This document shows positions 23,790-35,173 of a stretch of DNA of 64,000 bases, piece after piece. Origin of the DNA: Adiantum capillus-veneris (lineage: Eukaryota; Streptophyta; Polypodiopsida; Polypodiales; Pteridaceae); the NCBI GenBank assembly GCA_014529385.2, contig CM043950.1:75614435-75678434 (forward strand), read 5' to 3'. The notes under the pieces were generated by a model. That model did no database searches and was not told where the DNA came from. It worked only from the letters and a program-made list of their open reading frames with translations. A program made the translations under genes and the position numbers. Position 1 is the stretch's first letter. Each line of letters opens with the position of its first letter.

Positions 23790-25373
23790 TGTGCATTAAT
23801 GGCTTCCAAGATCCATTACAATCCTTCTTTGAGCTTCTCTCTCTTCTCCTCTCATGTACAGTGCAAAAAAAGAACCCCTAGTTACAAAAAATTTTGCCCC
23901 CTTATTGGGCTCATTTTTGAGTTTTTTGGCATTTTTCATGGTAGGCCGACATGTGGCACTCCCCTTGGGAGGCTCAGCTGGACTTTGACTAGCTTGGTGT
24001 TCATCCCGAGGCTTCACACTTCACTTTACACACAAGCACCCTATAGGGAGCAACGACGGCGCCGTCGTTTCCCCTCTCAAATATTTTAGTTTCTAGTCTT
24101 TTGCCTTTCTAAGCTTCAAGGAGTTGGTCCCGCGCCCAATATGAACAAGCGCCCTTCAGGGTTTCACCATTTCGTGCTCAAGTGCCCAATGACCCGGCAG
24201 TCAAGCCCAACCAAGACTCCGCATTCCGGACTACAATCATACACACTGGCCCCGTCAAGAAACTTCAACCTAACCTTGAACGAAGCACCCCAAACCGGGA
24301 AAAAGGCATCTGGCCCTTCACGTTCGCCACAAATGGCCAACTCCCGACTACCATATCTCCACGCTCCGGACTTCGAACAATGCGTCGTCGACTCTGACTA
24401 GCTCCACATGATGCATACTTCCACCCAGGACCCTCGCAAACCGATGAAAACACTAGCTGGCACATTTCCCAATGCGGCCCATCCGCCTCAAAACTGACCC
24501 CTGTCAAATCTTTGATGGCCCCTAACTTTCCATCCACAGCTCTAATTCTCGATCCGAGAAGATCGACATGCTCCAGAACTCGAGCACTTCACGCATATGC
24601 ACTCACATCATCTTTCGCCAACCACTTGCACCCACCCAATCCGGTGAGGATCTGCAATGCATCCCACTTCAAGGTGCCATATCCTTCACATCCGAGCTCC
24701 GTTTGACGAGCCATCTAGACCTGCTCGGAAAGCACATCGAGCACCACATTCTGGCACACAAAACTATCATTTCGGGCATATGAGACCATTCTCCAATTTA
24801 GTGTCTGACAGCACACCCATGGCCTAAAAAGCCGCATCAAGCATACACTTTCACCTGCCCTTGGCTACAGCCACACTTCATAGCTACACTATCACCTAGG
24901 CCCGCATCTGCTCGACCACATAGTCCCGCTTGTGCCCATTTCTATCGTCTACAGCATTTGGCTGTACCAACGGGACTGAACAAAACCACCTTGGAAATCC
25001 TCCCACACACAGAGGTGAAAGTGCTGAGCATTGGCTTCAAAAGTTCTCCTTCAGCTTGAACACTCACTACGCCGTGAGTGATGTGAAAAAATATGGGATT
25101 CACACCATTTTTTTCCTTTTCTTGACCTTTTTTGGCCCAGTTTTGGCCAATTTTGATGCTCTACGGGCAGTTTTCACTGAAGAAAATCCCAAACAGACTC
25201 CAAAATTCACCAAATTTTGTACTCTTGATCCTTGATACCCAAATTCATTTTCCACATCCCCACATTCAATTTTTGACCACTTCTAGAGCGGGGCACGCAT
25301 CACTGCAGATTAGGCATCATAAATAGATAGTTATTGCATGTGTCAAACTTGTTGGGCAGGTCGAGGGTGCTCA
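23790..25373 (-). repeat. Probable 3' LTR of the Tat-like gypsy element (left edge uncertain)
   Basis: On the minus strand the integrase relic ends near 25400. It is followed by a purine-rich AAGTGGGAGGTG (complement of 25374-25386) and then TGAGCACCCTCG, the expected layout of a polypurine tract followed by an LTR start. The right edge is therefore 25373. The left edge near 23790 (TGTGCATTAATGG) is a guess. No second copy of this sequence was found to the right of the element, so the 5' LTR is missing or outside the window. Confidence 0.45.
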
Positions 25374-25399
25374 CACCTCCCACTTGCATTATTTACATT

Positions 25400-25870
25400 C
25401 TAGAAAGCTAAAAAACATTCCAAGTCCAAGTCCCACTCTTTAGGATGCTCTCTAGCATATTTTGATAGCATCTTTACAATTTGACCATTGTAGTTTTCAA
25501 CCAACCCATTGCATTGTGGGTAGTAAGGAGAAGAATGCCTATGTTGAATTTTCAATTTCTCCATGAGAGCACCAATAAGTTTTCTCCTAAACCTTGGTCC
25601 ACAATCAGAAATGATAAATATAGGAGCTCCAAACTTGCAATACACCTGTTCATACAAAAAAGACGCCACTCTTTCTATTGTTACATCTTTTACCACTCTT
25701 GCTTCCAACATTTTGTCAAATAGTCCACAGCCATAAGGATATACTTTTTGTCATTATTGGTCCTTGGCATTGGACCTACAACATCCACTCCCCATTTTGT
25801 AAATGCATCAAAAGAAATTATGTAGATTTCTGAGGCTCAACCAAAAGATTTCGATTTGCAAACACTTGGC
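25400..25870 (-). pseudogene. Gypsy integrase relic (Tat-like element)
   Basis: The DDE core is readable with all three acidic residues: D in TKWGVDVVGPMP (across a frame change near 25715-25800), D in FIISDCGPRF and E in CNGLVENYNG. The segment ends in a WDLDLECFL block near 25410. The zinc-binding region further right (25870-25955) is out of frame. The retained catalytic residues contrast with the broken frames, which is what neutral decay by indels would leave. Confidence 0.85.
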
Positions 25871-25955
25871 ATTCATGGCCTGACTTGCACCAAATATAAG
25901 TATCTCTCATCAAAGAGAGCCAACATTAACCCACTCTCAAAATATGAAAGACAAC

Positions 25956-26720
25956 CTAATCCTTACCTTGATGGCCCGTTTGTTCATGGCAGTGCTTCAA
26001 AATCAAACCTATTTCTTCTTTGTATGACACTTTTCTCATAATGCTATCTCTGCCATAAAACATGAGATCCTCACCCACCAATGTGTAGTTTCTTGCTTTG
26101 GAAATTATTCTCTTATGCCAAACCTTTGACATGTCCTCTGGACATTGCCCTCTACCAAGAAATAATTCTACATCTTGCAATGATTCCCTTTTTGCATACA
26201 AGGATTCCTTGACCTTTAAAAGAGCTACCAAGGCATCCAACTTGTCCCTAGCCAACTCATCAGCTTCTTTATTCTGCTCACAAGGAACATGCTTAAACTG
26301 TATCTTCTCAAACTCATGCAAAAGCTTCTTGATGCCATAGAACTACTTCTTCAAATTGTCTTTCTTAACATTCCACAAACCAAGCAACTGATTCATGACT
26401 AGCAACACATCCCCTTTTGCAATGACCCTCTTCAATACAAACTCAACACAATCGGGTTTTGGGTTCTTAATGATTACCCCACCACTTGCATTTTGAAGAA
26501 CTTTCCTGTATGCACCATATAACATCATCATATATGCATCTGCAATATCCATTTCCTCTTCATGATCATATTTGTCTATTCTTCGGTAAGATGGAAACTC
26601 CCCTCCCTTTTGTACCACTATGTTCGCCAAGTGAACTTTAATGGAATGATCCACTTTAAACTCAAGCTCATACTCTTGAAGCTCCATAGTCCACATTACA
26701 ATGCGCTTGCTAGGCTTCAA
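25956..26720 (-). pseudogene. Archaeal-type RNase H and linker relic (Tat-like element)
   Basis: Two frames (26720-26343 and 26321-25956) read through the end of the RT/RNase H unit (IVMWTMELQEYELEFKV) and into an extra RNase H of the archaeal type: GVIIKNPKPDCVEFVL, GDVLLVMNQLLGLWNVKK, FKHVPCEQNKEADELARD. The middle of that domain, which should carry the NN-x-AEYEAL segment, is missing, so the enzyme has lost a catalytic glutamate region. Downstream is the integrase N-terminal zinc region (KHCHEQTGHQGKD). This second RNase H is the diagnostic trait of the Tat lineage. Confidence 0.75.
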
Positions 26721-27013
26721 ATGTTATATTACATCCGGCAAAAGGTTTTATGTGGTGAGAACATAGAATTTATGGGGTAACAGACATGTCTTGAACCAAC
26801 AACAAGCAAGAACCAAGGCAAATACCCACTGTTCCATTTCTGTATGAAAGAAATTGCTTACATTCTTCATCTTGCTCCTTTGACTCAATTTCTGGAGAGG
26901 ACACACATACTAATATAGCACCCCAAACAAGCACGATAGGAACCTGAGCTTATGCACAAATGATGCCAAATCCTATGTGTTGATGAGAGGATCCATAAAC
27001 AATAAAACCTTAA
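26721..27013 (-). pseudogene. RT-to-RNase H connection of the Tat-like element
   Basis: Heavily decayed coding remains between element A and the RNase H segment. A few words recall the gypsy region after RT (LASFVHKLRFLS, FHTEMEQWVFA), but stops and frame changes are frequent. The left target copy TTAA of element A is at 27010-27013. Confidence 0.45.
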
Positions 27014-28351
27014 CACTAGGTTGGTACTAGGACACTTTTATGTCCGGGGACACTTTTATGTCCTGTTAAGTGACCATTTTCCTTGAATTATGTCAAGAGT
27101 TTCAAAATGGATTTTGAGGTGCTATCGGTCTAGAAAGTTGTCTCATGAGCTGAAAAAAACTCGACATTTTTTTGGAATATCAATTCCATCTTTAACCTTG
27201 TCCTTGCACAACATTTCACAACCTAAATTGTGTGAAAAAAAGGGTCCTGTTTTTGGCTTTTTTCAACTTTTTGCAACTATACCACTCTAGAATTCATGTT
27301 TGTGAGGTCTATAATTCTAGAGAACTATCTTTAGTAGTCCTCAACATGTCCTATGCTTCTAGGGAGAAATAAATGTTAAAGTTGTAACTTATGACCAAAT
27401 TGCAAAAAATATCAAATCCTGTTTTTTAGCCAATTTTAGCTCTTCTATGATTTTTTTGGTGACTTTCATGATATCCAAATGCAGTTTTGATTTTCTATGT
27501 CGCATATTGTAACATAAAGCTAATATTCCTTGAGTTTTGGGGCACCTAATACCCTATTTTGCATAGTAGACAACGATGGTTGATTTTTTCAATTATAGAA
27601 GAAAACGAAACATTCTAGTATATCAAGTATAGCTTTTTCAATATTGTTAGTTTCTTGTGACAACTACATGCATTTTGTAGGTAGTAACCATATCTAGTCA
27701 TAAGGATCAAATTTGGATAGATATTGAATAGTTTCTATGGTATTCTACAACTCATAATGTTGAACCCAGTTTTTTCATGTTTGTTGTATTTAGCACTTCA
27801 TCTTTGTCCCCAAGATTCCCCTTGGTAAGAGATGTATTATTATTTTGACATGCTCCATGGCTCCTTATGAACCTAAAGGACAATAGGGAACTAAGAAAAC
27901 ATGCATATATTATTTTTATTGAGTGTGGCCATTGAAACTTTGATGATAGGTTTGCAGAATGGTAAAAATTCAACTTTTTTGTACGTATTTCTTTTGGCAA
28001 AACAAAAAATAGTGAGTGAGAAGCAATCATATTTTCTGATCACCAACCCATTGAAGTTAACTAGGGAATTTATCTCAAGTCCTACAAAAATCCCTAATCT
28101 TATTTTTATGCAACAAAACGTAAGAAATGACTGTTTTGATGAAAATGTACTGGTCCATCAACTTTGGAGGCTTGGTGTGACCAAAAGATGAGAAATTTTA
28201 CAAGTTTCTTATTTTTTACATGTGTAGTAGGCCTTGAACTATAACCTCATGAAAGGATTTTACAAAATGATTGGATCTACTATGGTTTTGGAGGTTTTTT
28301 TCAAAACCCTGAAAGGACACTTTTATGTCCTGTTAGGTTACCAACCTAGTG
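27014..28351. mobile_element. Element A: 1338-bp non-autonomous TTAA-flanked DNA transposon (piggyBac-like ends)
   Basis: It starts CACTAGGTTGGTA and ends in the inverted copy TACCAACCTAGTG after one variable base. TTAA stands on both sides (27010-27013 and 28352-28355). Subterminal copies of GGACACTTTTATGTCC, a near-palindrome, occur twice at the left end and once at the right. It is inserted in the RT region of the Tat-like gypsy: the RT frame runs up to the right TTAA. It has no transposase frame. Element B (32993-34326) is the same family in the opposite orientation. TTAA duplication with CCCTAG-like ends is the hallmark of piggyBac; CACTA elements make 3-bp duplications. Confidence 0.85.
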
Positions 28352-28355
28352 TTAA

Positions 28356-28716
28356 GTTTCTCTGGGTCAGCTTCCATTCCATTTTGGGAAACCACATGTC
28401 CTAGCAAATGGACTCTGGCATGAGCAAACTTACACTTATTTGGGTTGAGCTGCCCACCCTCTTGTTGATGCCTTTCAAAACTCAACCTCAGCTTCTCCAA
28501 ATGTGTGACCTTGGAGCTATAACATCCAATGTCATCCATGAAAACGCGAATAAACTTACCCAAGTAGAGACCAAACACTCTATTCATCTACCCTTGGAAG
28601 GTAGCATATGCATTAACTAGCCCAAAAGGCATTCTTTTGTAGGCAAAACAACCCCAAGGAGTAATGAAGGTCGTCTTCAATCGATCTTCAATCGCTATCA
28701 AGATTTGAAAGTAGCC
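28356..28716 (-). pseudogene. Gypsy RT C-terminal half (Tat-like element)
   Basis: The minus strand reads the middle and end of a gypsy reverse transcriptase: GYFQILIAIEDRLKTTF, FAYKRMPFGLVNAYATFQ, then the active site as FMDDIGCYSS, and LLGHVVSQNGMEADPEKL. One stop (about 28588) splits it. The left end meets element A and the right end meets the copia LTR at 28722. The matching N-terminal half lies at 34553-34678, beyond the copia. Confidence 0.9.
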
Positions 28717-28721
28717 AAAAA

Positions 28722-29336
28722 TGTTATGTATGGAGCCTGATTTACCCCTTGTAATTTTTTGTATTAAAAACACACATTTGTAAGGCCCCCGCTATAAGGA
28801 GAAGCCATCGTGCGGAAATAAAAATCACTTGCCAGAAACCACAATTTTCATGCCTAGTCTCGAGCCCACGCCAAAATATTCCTTTTCGCCAGAATATTAT
28901 GGACGGACGGCGGCCTAAAAGTGGTCGGTGATCGATCGGTTGGCCGGTGGTTGGTGGTCGAAAGTTAATGGCTGGTGGCTGAATTTCATGGCTGGTGGCC
29001 AAACTCAAAAGCAGACTTGTCTTTTCAAGGGCAGTCACACATGGGCAGATTGGAGGGTCCGATTTGGACTTATCTACAGAAGGGCGGCTACACATGGCTG
29101 CCTCTCATGAGAGAGGGCAGCCCTTTTAGCCTATAAAAGGAGGCCATTTCTACACACATTTCACAGTGTGAAGTTGATGCAACAAGGTGGGCATAGGTGG
29201 TGAGAGTGAAGCAAGGCAGGAGATCTATTAAGGGTATAACCCCTTTGTAACCTACTTCTTGTTTGAAGTACTACAGCCATTAAGAGGCTGCTTCCTTATG
29301 GATGTAGCCCACATTGGGTGAACCACATATATCGTG

Positions 29337-29411
<75 letters not shown>

Positions 29412-29500
29412 CTATAATCTCTGGTGTACGTGTGAAAATTATCTCTCTCCATTAAGTAATCTACTCAATTATCTACATAGCTATGTCATATTTCCTAAAA
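28722..29500 (+). repeat. 5' LTR of the plus-strand copia
   Basis: The 779-bp LTR starts TGTTATGTATGGAGCC and ends CCTAAAA, where the sister LTR has the normal CCTAACA. It holds a (CT)34 run at 29341-29408 and the unoccupied TTAA site (29280-29283) that is filled by element B in the other LTR. Confidence 0.92.
29132..29139 (+). promoter_or_regulatory. LTR TATA box
   Basis: TATAAAAG in the context CCTATAAAAGGAGGCC is present at the same place in both LTRs (second copy at 32841). It is a good match to a plant TATA box and likely sets the start of the genomic RNA. Confidence 0.7.
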
Positions 29501-29502
29501 AA

Positions 29503-29514
29503 TGGTATTAGATC
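29503..29514 (+). other. Primer binding site (mutated tRNA-Met type)
   Basis: TGGTATTAGATC, two bases after the LTR end, matches TGGTATCAGAGC with two changes. Confidence 0.8.
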
Positions 29515-29573
29515 AAGGTTTGCTCGTAGCTAAATTATCTCAAGGAAAGGATTCCTTGAATTGAGTGGGAGTC

Positions 29574-30685
29574 ATGGCAAAGGAAGGAAAGCTCAAGATC
29601 GAGAAGTTCAACGACAAAAACTATCATACTATCATCTCTACCGGATAGTTGGGAAAGCCTTGTGATGGCTGTAAGTTATTCTATTTTTGGCACAAATACT
29701 CTTAAGTTTGGTGATGTTGTGGGTGTTCTTCTAAGGGAGGAAATTCAAAGGAGAATCACAGGAGAATCATTAAGTGGTGCATTGTCAGTGGAAACAAGAG
29801 GAATGCCTAAGGAGAGGTTCAAAAACCAAAAGGGTCGTGATCGCTCAAGACGGAGCAAGTCACGCACAAAGTGAGTTCTTGAATGTTGGAACTGCGGCAA
29901 GAAGGTCCATGTCAAGAATGATTGCTTGTCGAAGAAGAAGAAGGAGTCAGAATGTCAAGACAACAAGCCAACATCGGAGGCCAATGTGACAGGTAAAGTA
30001 GAGCAAGATGCTCTAATTCTCCAATTAGACAATGTGTTTAACTCTTGGATAGTAGATTTCGGGGCTTGATTCCATGCGACACCACACAAGAAACATTTCC
30101 AAGATTACACCAAAGGTAATTTTGGGTATGTATACTTGGGAGATGATGAAGCTTGTGAAATTGTCGGCAAAGGTACAGGTTGTGTCAAAACTGCTAACGA
30201 AAATGGATGGAAGCCTAAAGATGTTAGGCATGTTCCTTCTCTTTGCAAAGGACACCTCAACAAAATGGCATTTCCGAAAGGATGAACAGAACAATCATGG
30301 AGTGAGCACAAAGCATGTGGCTACATGGAGGCCTACCACTTGAGCTTTGGATGGAAGCTGTAAGTACATTTGTGTACTTAATCAACCGGTCACCCTCAAC
30401 GACATTGGATGGGGGAGTTCGATAGGTAAACTGGTGAATTATGCATATCTCAAAGTGTTTGGGTTTGAAGCTTATATGCACGTAGATAGAAGCCTAAGAT
30501 CAAATCTAGATGCAAAGTCCAAAAAGTGTTTCTTCATTGGCTATGGAGAAGGTGACTCTGGGTATCGCCTATGGAATCCTGAATATGGTAAAATCCTTAG
30601 GAGTGGGGTTGTAGTTTTTAACAAACAAAATATGTACAAAGATTACTTAGAAATAAAACAAACAAAAGAGGCAGGTGATGAGTAG
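29574..30685 (+). pseudogene. Copia gag / protease / integrase-end relic
   Basis: Gag starts at ATG 29574 (KLKIEKFNDKNY) but most of it is deleted. A zinc knuckle remains (CWNCGKKVHVKNDC, glycine changed to valine). The protease site reads WIVDFGA where D-S-G is normal. The integrase core is largely deleted: reading resumes near the QQNG-type segment at ~30250 in a shifted frame, then in the C-terminal block (YLKVFGFEAYMHV, KCFFIGYGEGD). Several frameshifts and large internal deletions mean this copy could not have encoded a working product for some time. Confidence 0.8.
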
Positions 30686-32289
30686 ATGGAGGTTGAGGAC
30701 GGTGAAGACTCAAGGACAAAAAACAGTGACAATGTGCAACAACGTCAACCAAATGAGGAGCCTCAACCTATTCCCCAAAGATCTACAAGAGCAAGTAGAC
30801 CTCTAGAAAGGTTCGTTCCATCCTTCAAGCATCTCTTGATCTCAGATTCTCGAGAACCAAAATAATATGAAGAAGCTATGCATCACGAATCCAAAGAAGA
30901 ATGGATGAAGAGCATGCAAGTAGGGATGGACTCACTACATTGCAACCAGACATGGGAGTTGGTTGGTTTGCCTAAAGGTAAGCGGGCACTTCAAAATTAA
31001 TGGGTGTACAAGCTGAAGGAAGAAGAAGATGGGAAGAAAAGGTACAAGTCTAGGCTTGTGGTAAAAGGGTTTTCTCAAAAGAAAGGTATTGACTTCAATG
31101 AAATATTTTCTCTTGTTGTAAAAATGAACTCAATTAGGCTTGTCTTAAGACTTGTGGCTGCTCATGATCTAAATCTTGAGCAAATGGATGTAAAAACGAC
31201 ATTCCCTCATGGTGACTTAGAGGAGGAAATTTACATGCTTCAACCAAAGGGGTATTGGGTAAAAGGTAAGGAAAAAATGGTTTGCAAATTAAAATAGATC
31301 TTGTATGGTTTAAAGCAAGCATAAAGATAGTGGTACTTGAAGTTCGATCGATGGATGCTAGATCATGGATTCAGAAGATGCAACTCAGATCATTGCATCT
31401 ACACGAAGGATTTGGGAGATGAGAAGTTCATCATCCTAATGTTGTATGTTGATGACATGCTGATTGCAAGTGCTAACATGCAGGAGAACTCTCAAAATAT
31501 TTTTGAATGAAAGATTTAGGTGTTGCAAAGAGGATACTTGGTCTGAAGATATCAAGGGATAGCAGGAAGAAGACAATGAAGCTATCTCAAGAGGATTACA
31601 TCAAGAAGGTACTAGAAAGGTTTGCAATGCAAAATGCAAAAATGGTTTCTACACCTTTGGCTGGTAGAATATGTATCCAAAGACACGAGGAGATAGCCTA
31701 TATGTCTAAAGTTCCATATGATGTAGTGGTAGGTTCTCTTATGTATGCTATGGTCTAGACAAGGCCAGAAATTGCACATGCAGTGGGAGTTGTAAGTAGG
31801 TTCATGAACAACCCAGGTAAAGAGAATTGGAAAGCTGTGAAGTGGATACTTAGGTATCTAAAATGGACAACAACAAATTCTTTGTATTTTGAAGGAACTG
31901 ATATTTTTCTAGAAGGGTATGCTGATGCAGATATGGCAGGTGACAAAGATACTCAAAGCAGCACTACTAGCTATGTCTTCACGGTTGGAGGCACAACAGT
32001 AAGCTGGGCTTCAAAGCTGCAGAAAGTGATCTTACTTTCTACAATGGAAGCAGAGTATGTAGCAATGACGGAGGCAAGCAAAGAAATTATGTGGCTTTGC
32101 AGATTCTTAGAAGAGCTTGGATTCAAACAAGACAATTGTTCCTTGTACAGTGATAGCCAAAGCGCTATCCATCTTGCAAAGAACTCAACCTTTCATTCAA
32201 GGGTAAAGCACATTCACGTGAGATATCACTTCATATGCACTCTTTTGGAAGAGGGGCAGCTAAAGCTAGAAAAGGTGCAGACATGTTGA
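30686..32289 (+). pseudogene. Copia reverse transcriptase and RNase H relic
   Basis: RT motifs are in order: RYKSRLVVKGFSQKKGIDF, LEQMDVKTTFPHGDLEEEIY, and the active site MLYVDDMLIA near 31445. RNase H follows (LEGYADADMAGD, STMEAEYVAMTEAS, YSDSQSAIHLAKNS). Stops occur near 30997, 31295, 31322 and 31757, with a frame change near 31500. All the core catalytic aspartates I can place are retained. Confidence 0.88.
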
Positions 32290-32400
32290 AAAAGGTGGTC
32301 AACAAGGAGAAGTTGAGATTTTGCTCATCTTCAATTGGCATTGAAGGATAAGAAGCCAGGATGGAAAGCAATCACAGGTTTGTTTTGGAGATCAATCTCC

Positions 32401-32411
32401 AAGTGGGAGAA
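32401..32411 (+). other. Polypurine tract of the plus-strand copia
   Basis: AAGTGGGAGAA directly precedes the 3' LTR. Confidence 0.85.
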
Positions 32412-34387
32412 TGTTAAGTATTGAGCCTGATTTACCCCTTATAATTTTCTGTATTAAAAAAACACATTTCTAAGGCCCCCGTTATGAGGAGAAGCCATCG
32501 TGTGTGAAGAAAAATCACTGGCCGGAAATAAAAAACACTCGCTGGAAACCGAAATTTTCACGTCCAGTCTTGAGCCCACGTTAGAATATTCCTCAGAATA
32601 TTATGACCGGACGGCGATCGAAAAGTGCTTGGAAAATGATCGATCAGTTAGCCGGTAGCCAATGGCCGATGGTCGATGGTCGGAAGTCAATGGCCGGTGG
32701 GCTAGTGGCCGAATTCAAAAGCGGACTTCTCTTTTCAAGGACGGCCATACATGGGCGGATTGGAGGGTCCGATTTGGACTTATCTACACAAGGGCGCTAC
32801 ACATGGCTTCCTCTCATGAGAGAGAGCAACCCGTTTAGCCTATAAAAGGAGGCCATTTCTACACACATTTCACAGTGTGAAGTTGATGCAACAAGGTGGG
32901 TGTAGGTGGTGAGAGTGAAGCAAGGTGGGAGATCTATCAAGGGTATAATCACTTTGTAACCTACTTCTTGTTTGCAGTACTAAATCCATTAACACTAGAA
33001 TGGTAACCTAACAGGACATAAAAGTGTCCTTGAACAGGGTTTTGGGAAAAATTTCCAAAACCATAGTAGATCCACTCATTTTGAAAAATCGTTTCATGAG
33101 CTTATAGTTCAATAACTACTACATATGGAAAAAATGAGAAACTTGTAATTTTTCTCATCCCTTGGTCACTAGAAGCCTCCAATGTTGATGGACCAGTGCA
33201 TTTTTCCCAAAACATCAATTTCTTATGGTTGATTCCATATAAATAAGAGTGGATATTTTTGTAGGACATGAGATAAAATTCCCGTTAACTTCAATGGGTT
33301 GGTGACCAAAACATATGGTTGCAAAACTAATGTTTTTTTGGGCAAAAAAAATAGGTACAAAAAGTTGCATTTTTGCTATTCTGCGGACCTATCATCAAAG
33401 TTTCTATAGTCACGCTCAATACAGATACTATATACATGTTTTCTTAGTTCCCTTTGGGCCTCTGGATTCAAACGGATCCATGTAGCATATCAAAAGGATA
33501 ATGGATCTCTTACAATTGGAACCTTGGGGGCAATGATAAAGTGCTACATACAGCAAACATGAAAAAGCTGGGTTTAGCATTATGACCTCTAGAAACCCAT
33601 AGAAACTACTCAATATCTAGCCAAATTTGTAGTCTATGATTAGATATGGTCACTACCTACAAAATACACACAATTGGCCTAAGAAACTAACAATATTGAG
33701 AAAGTTATACTTGCTACTCTAAAATGTATCGTATTCTTCAGCAATCAAAAAACTCAACCATCATCATATACTATGCTATATAGCATATTAGGTCCCCCAA
33801 AACTCAAGGAAGATTATCTTTATTTATACATTGCACTTACACAATCAAAATTGAATTTGGATATCAAGAAAGCCACCAAAAAAATCATAAAAGTGTTAAT
33901 TTTGGCCAAAAAAACAGGATTATGCAATTCCAGTAAATTGGTCATAACTTTCAATTTTAACACTTAGCTCTCCCTACAAGCATCAAAACATGTTGAGAAC
34001 TATGAAATCCTAACCTCTAGCCATCTAAACCTCACAAACATGAAGATTAGAGTGGTATAGTTGCCAAAAATTGAAAAAAAAAGCCAAAAACAAGACCCAT
34101 TTTTTCACACATTTTAGGTTCAAAAATGTTGTGCAAGAGTAAGGTTAATGGTGAGATCGATCCTCAAAAAACAAAGCTAAGTTTTTTCAGCTCATAAGGC
34201 AAATTTGTGGATATATAGCACCTAGAAATTCATTTTCATACTCTTCAAATAATTCAAGAAAAATGGTCACTTAACAGGACACAAAAGTGTCCAAGGACAT
34301 AAAAGGTTCATGTTACCATTCTAGTGTTAAGTGCCTGCTTTCCCGTGGATGTATTATCCCACATTGGGTGAACCACGTATATCATGT

Positions 34388-34469
<82 letters not shown>

Positions 34470-34552
34470 CTATAATCTCTTGTGTGTGAATTATCTCTCT
34501 CCATTAAGTAATCTACTCAATTATCTACTTAGCTATGTCATATTTCCTAACA
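32412..34552 (+). repeat. 3' LTR of the plus-strand copia (interrupted by element B)
   Basis: It starts TGTTAAGTATTGAGCC and ends CCTAACA. Removing element B and one TTAA copy leaves about 803 bases collinear with the 5' LTR. The CT run here is 38 units (34391-34466) against 34 in the 5' LTR. Confidence 0.92.
32993..34326. mobile_element. Element B: 1334-bp non-autonomous TTAA-flanked DNA transposon (piggyBac-like ends)
   Basis: It begins CACTAGAATGGTAAC and ends GTTACCATTCTAGTG, perfect 15-bp inverted repeats, with TTAA on each side (32989-32992 and 34327-34330). The sister LTR has a single TTAA at the same point (29280-29283), direct proof that TTAA is duplicated on insertion. Subterminal GGACATAAAAGTGTCC motifs lie within 60 bases of both ends. 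Most of its length aligns with element A in reverse orientation at roughly 75-80% by eye. It has no transposase and no long frame. Confidence 0.9.
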
Positions 34553-34678
34553 AGAAAATTCATCCACGATTGAGTAGCGTTCATGACCTGCAACCTGATT
34601 AAGGATTTCATCCAGAAAGGGTAGTGGATAATGATTCCTTTTTGTGGTAGCATTCAAAGGTTTGAAATCAACACATAT
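34553..34678 (-). pseudogene. Gypsy RT middle segment (Tat-like element)
   Basis: A 126-base island of the host gypsy lies between two insertions. It reads CVDFKPLNATTKRNHYPLPF and ends ERYSIVDEFS on the minus strand, the RT segment preceding the piece at 28716. The left end is the AGAAA target copy of the copia and the right end is the CATAT target copy of the element at 34679. Confidence 0.93.
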
Positions 34679-34750
34679 TGTCATAAGACAAGCACCATGT
34701 GCCAACAGAAAAGAACAGACTGAACAGACTTTTAGCACTTCAATAACAAC

Positions 34751-34781
<31 letters not shown>

Positions 34782-35173
34782 TGGCGGAATTCCATCCCAG
34801 AGAGTATTGGCCTCAAACCTTGGAACCCCTTTTGGTATATCTTTCCATTGCATCAACAATGTACAAGCCGGTACTCCACGCTTTGCACCTTTGTCCAGAA
34901 GCATGAAAGAGAATGAGCCCTAGTCCCCAAAGTAGTTTTAGCTGAAAAGCCTTCAAACGTAAAATCCTTTGGTCCAAAAGCAATGTCAAAAGCTGCCAGT
35001 ATTGAAATTACGTACAACTAGTCAGCATAAGAAATCCATGCAGTCTGCCACGTCATCATGTCAACACAATTTTTGGGTTTTTTTGTAAAACTACCATGTC
35101 ATTAGCTGCTACACAAGACTTTCAATGTGTGTGTGTGGGTCCTGCTTTATTTTAATTCTTTATGTCACCTGGG

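Larger units (their letters stand above)
28722..34552 (+). mobile_element. Ty1/copia retrotransposon, plus strand, with nested element B
   Basis: It has LTRs at 28722-29500 and 32412-34552 (the latter inflated by element B), a tRNA-Met-type primer site, a decayed gag-protease-integrase-RT-RNase H region and a polypurine tract. Both LTRs begin TGTTA and end CCTAA(C/A)A. The target duplication is AGAAA (34553-34557) against AAAAA (28717-28721); the host gypsy coding needs AGAAA, so the left copy has mutated once. RT after integrase defines copia. Confidence 0.92.

Noticed and set aside
27014-28351. Classification of elements A and B as CACTA (EnSpm) transposons from their CACTA termini
   Set aside because: CACTA elements duplicate 3 bp. 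Here TTAA is duplicated, and the empty site in the copia LTR confirms four bases.
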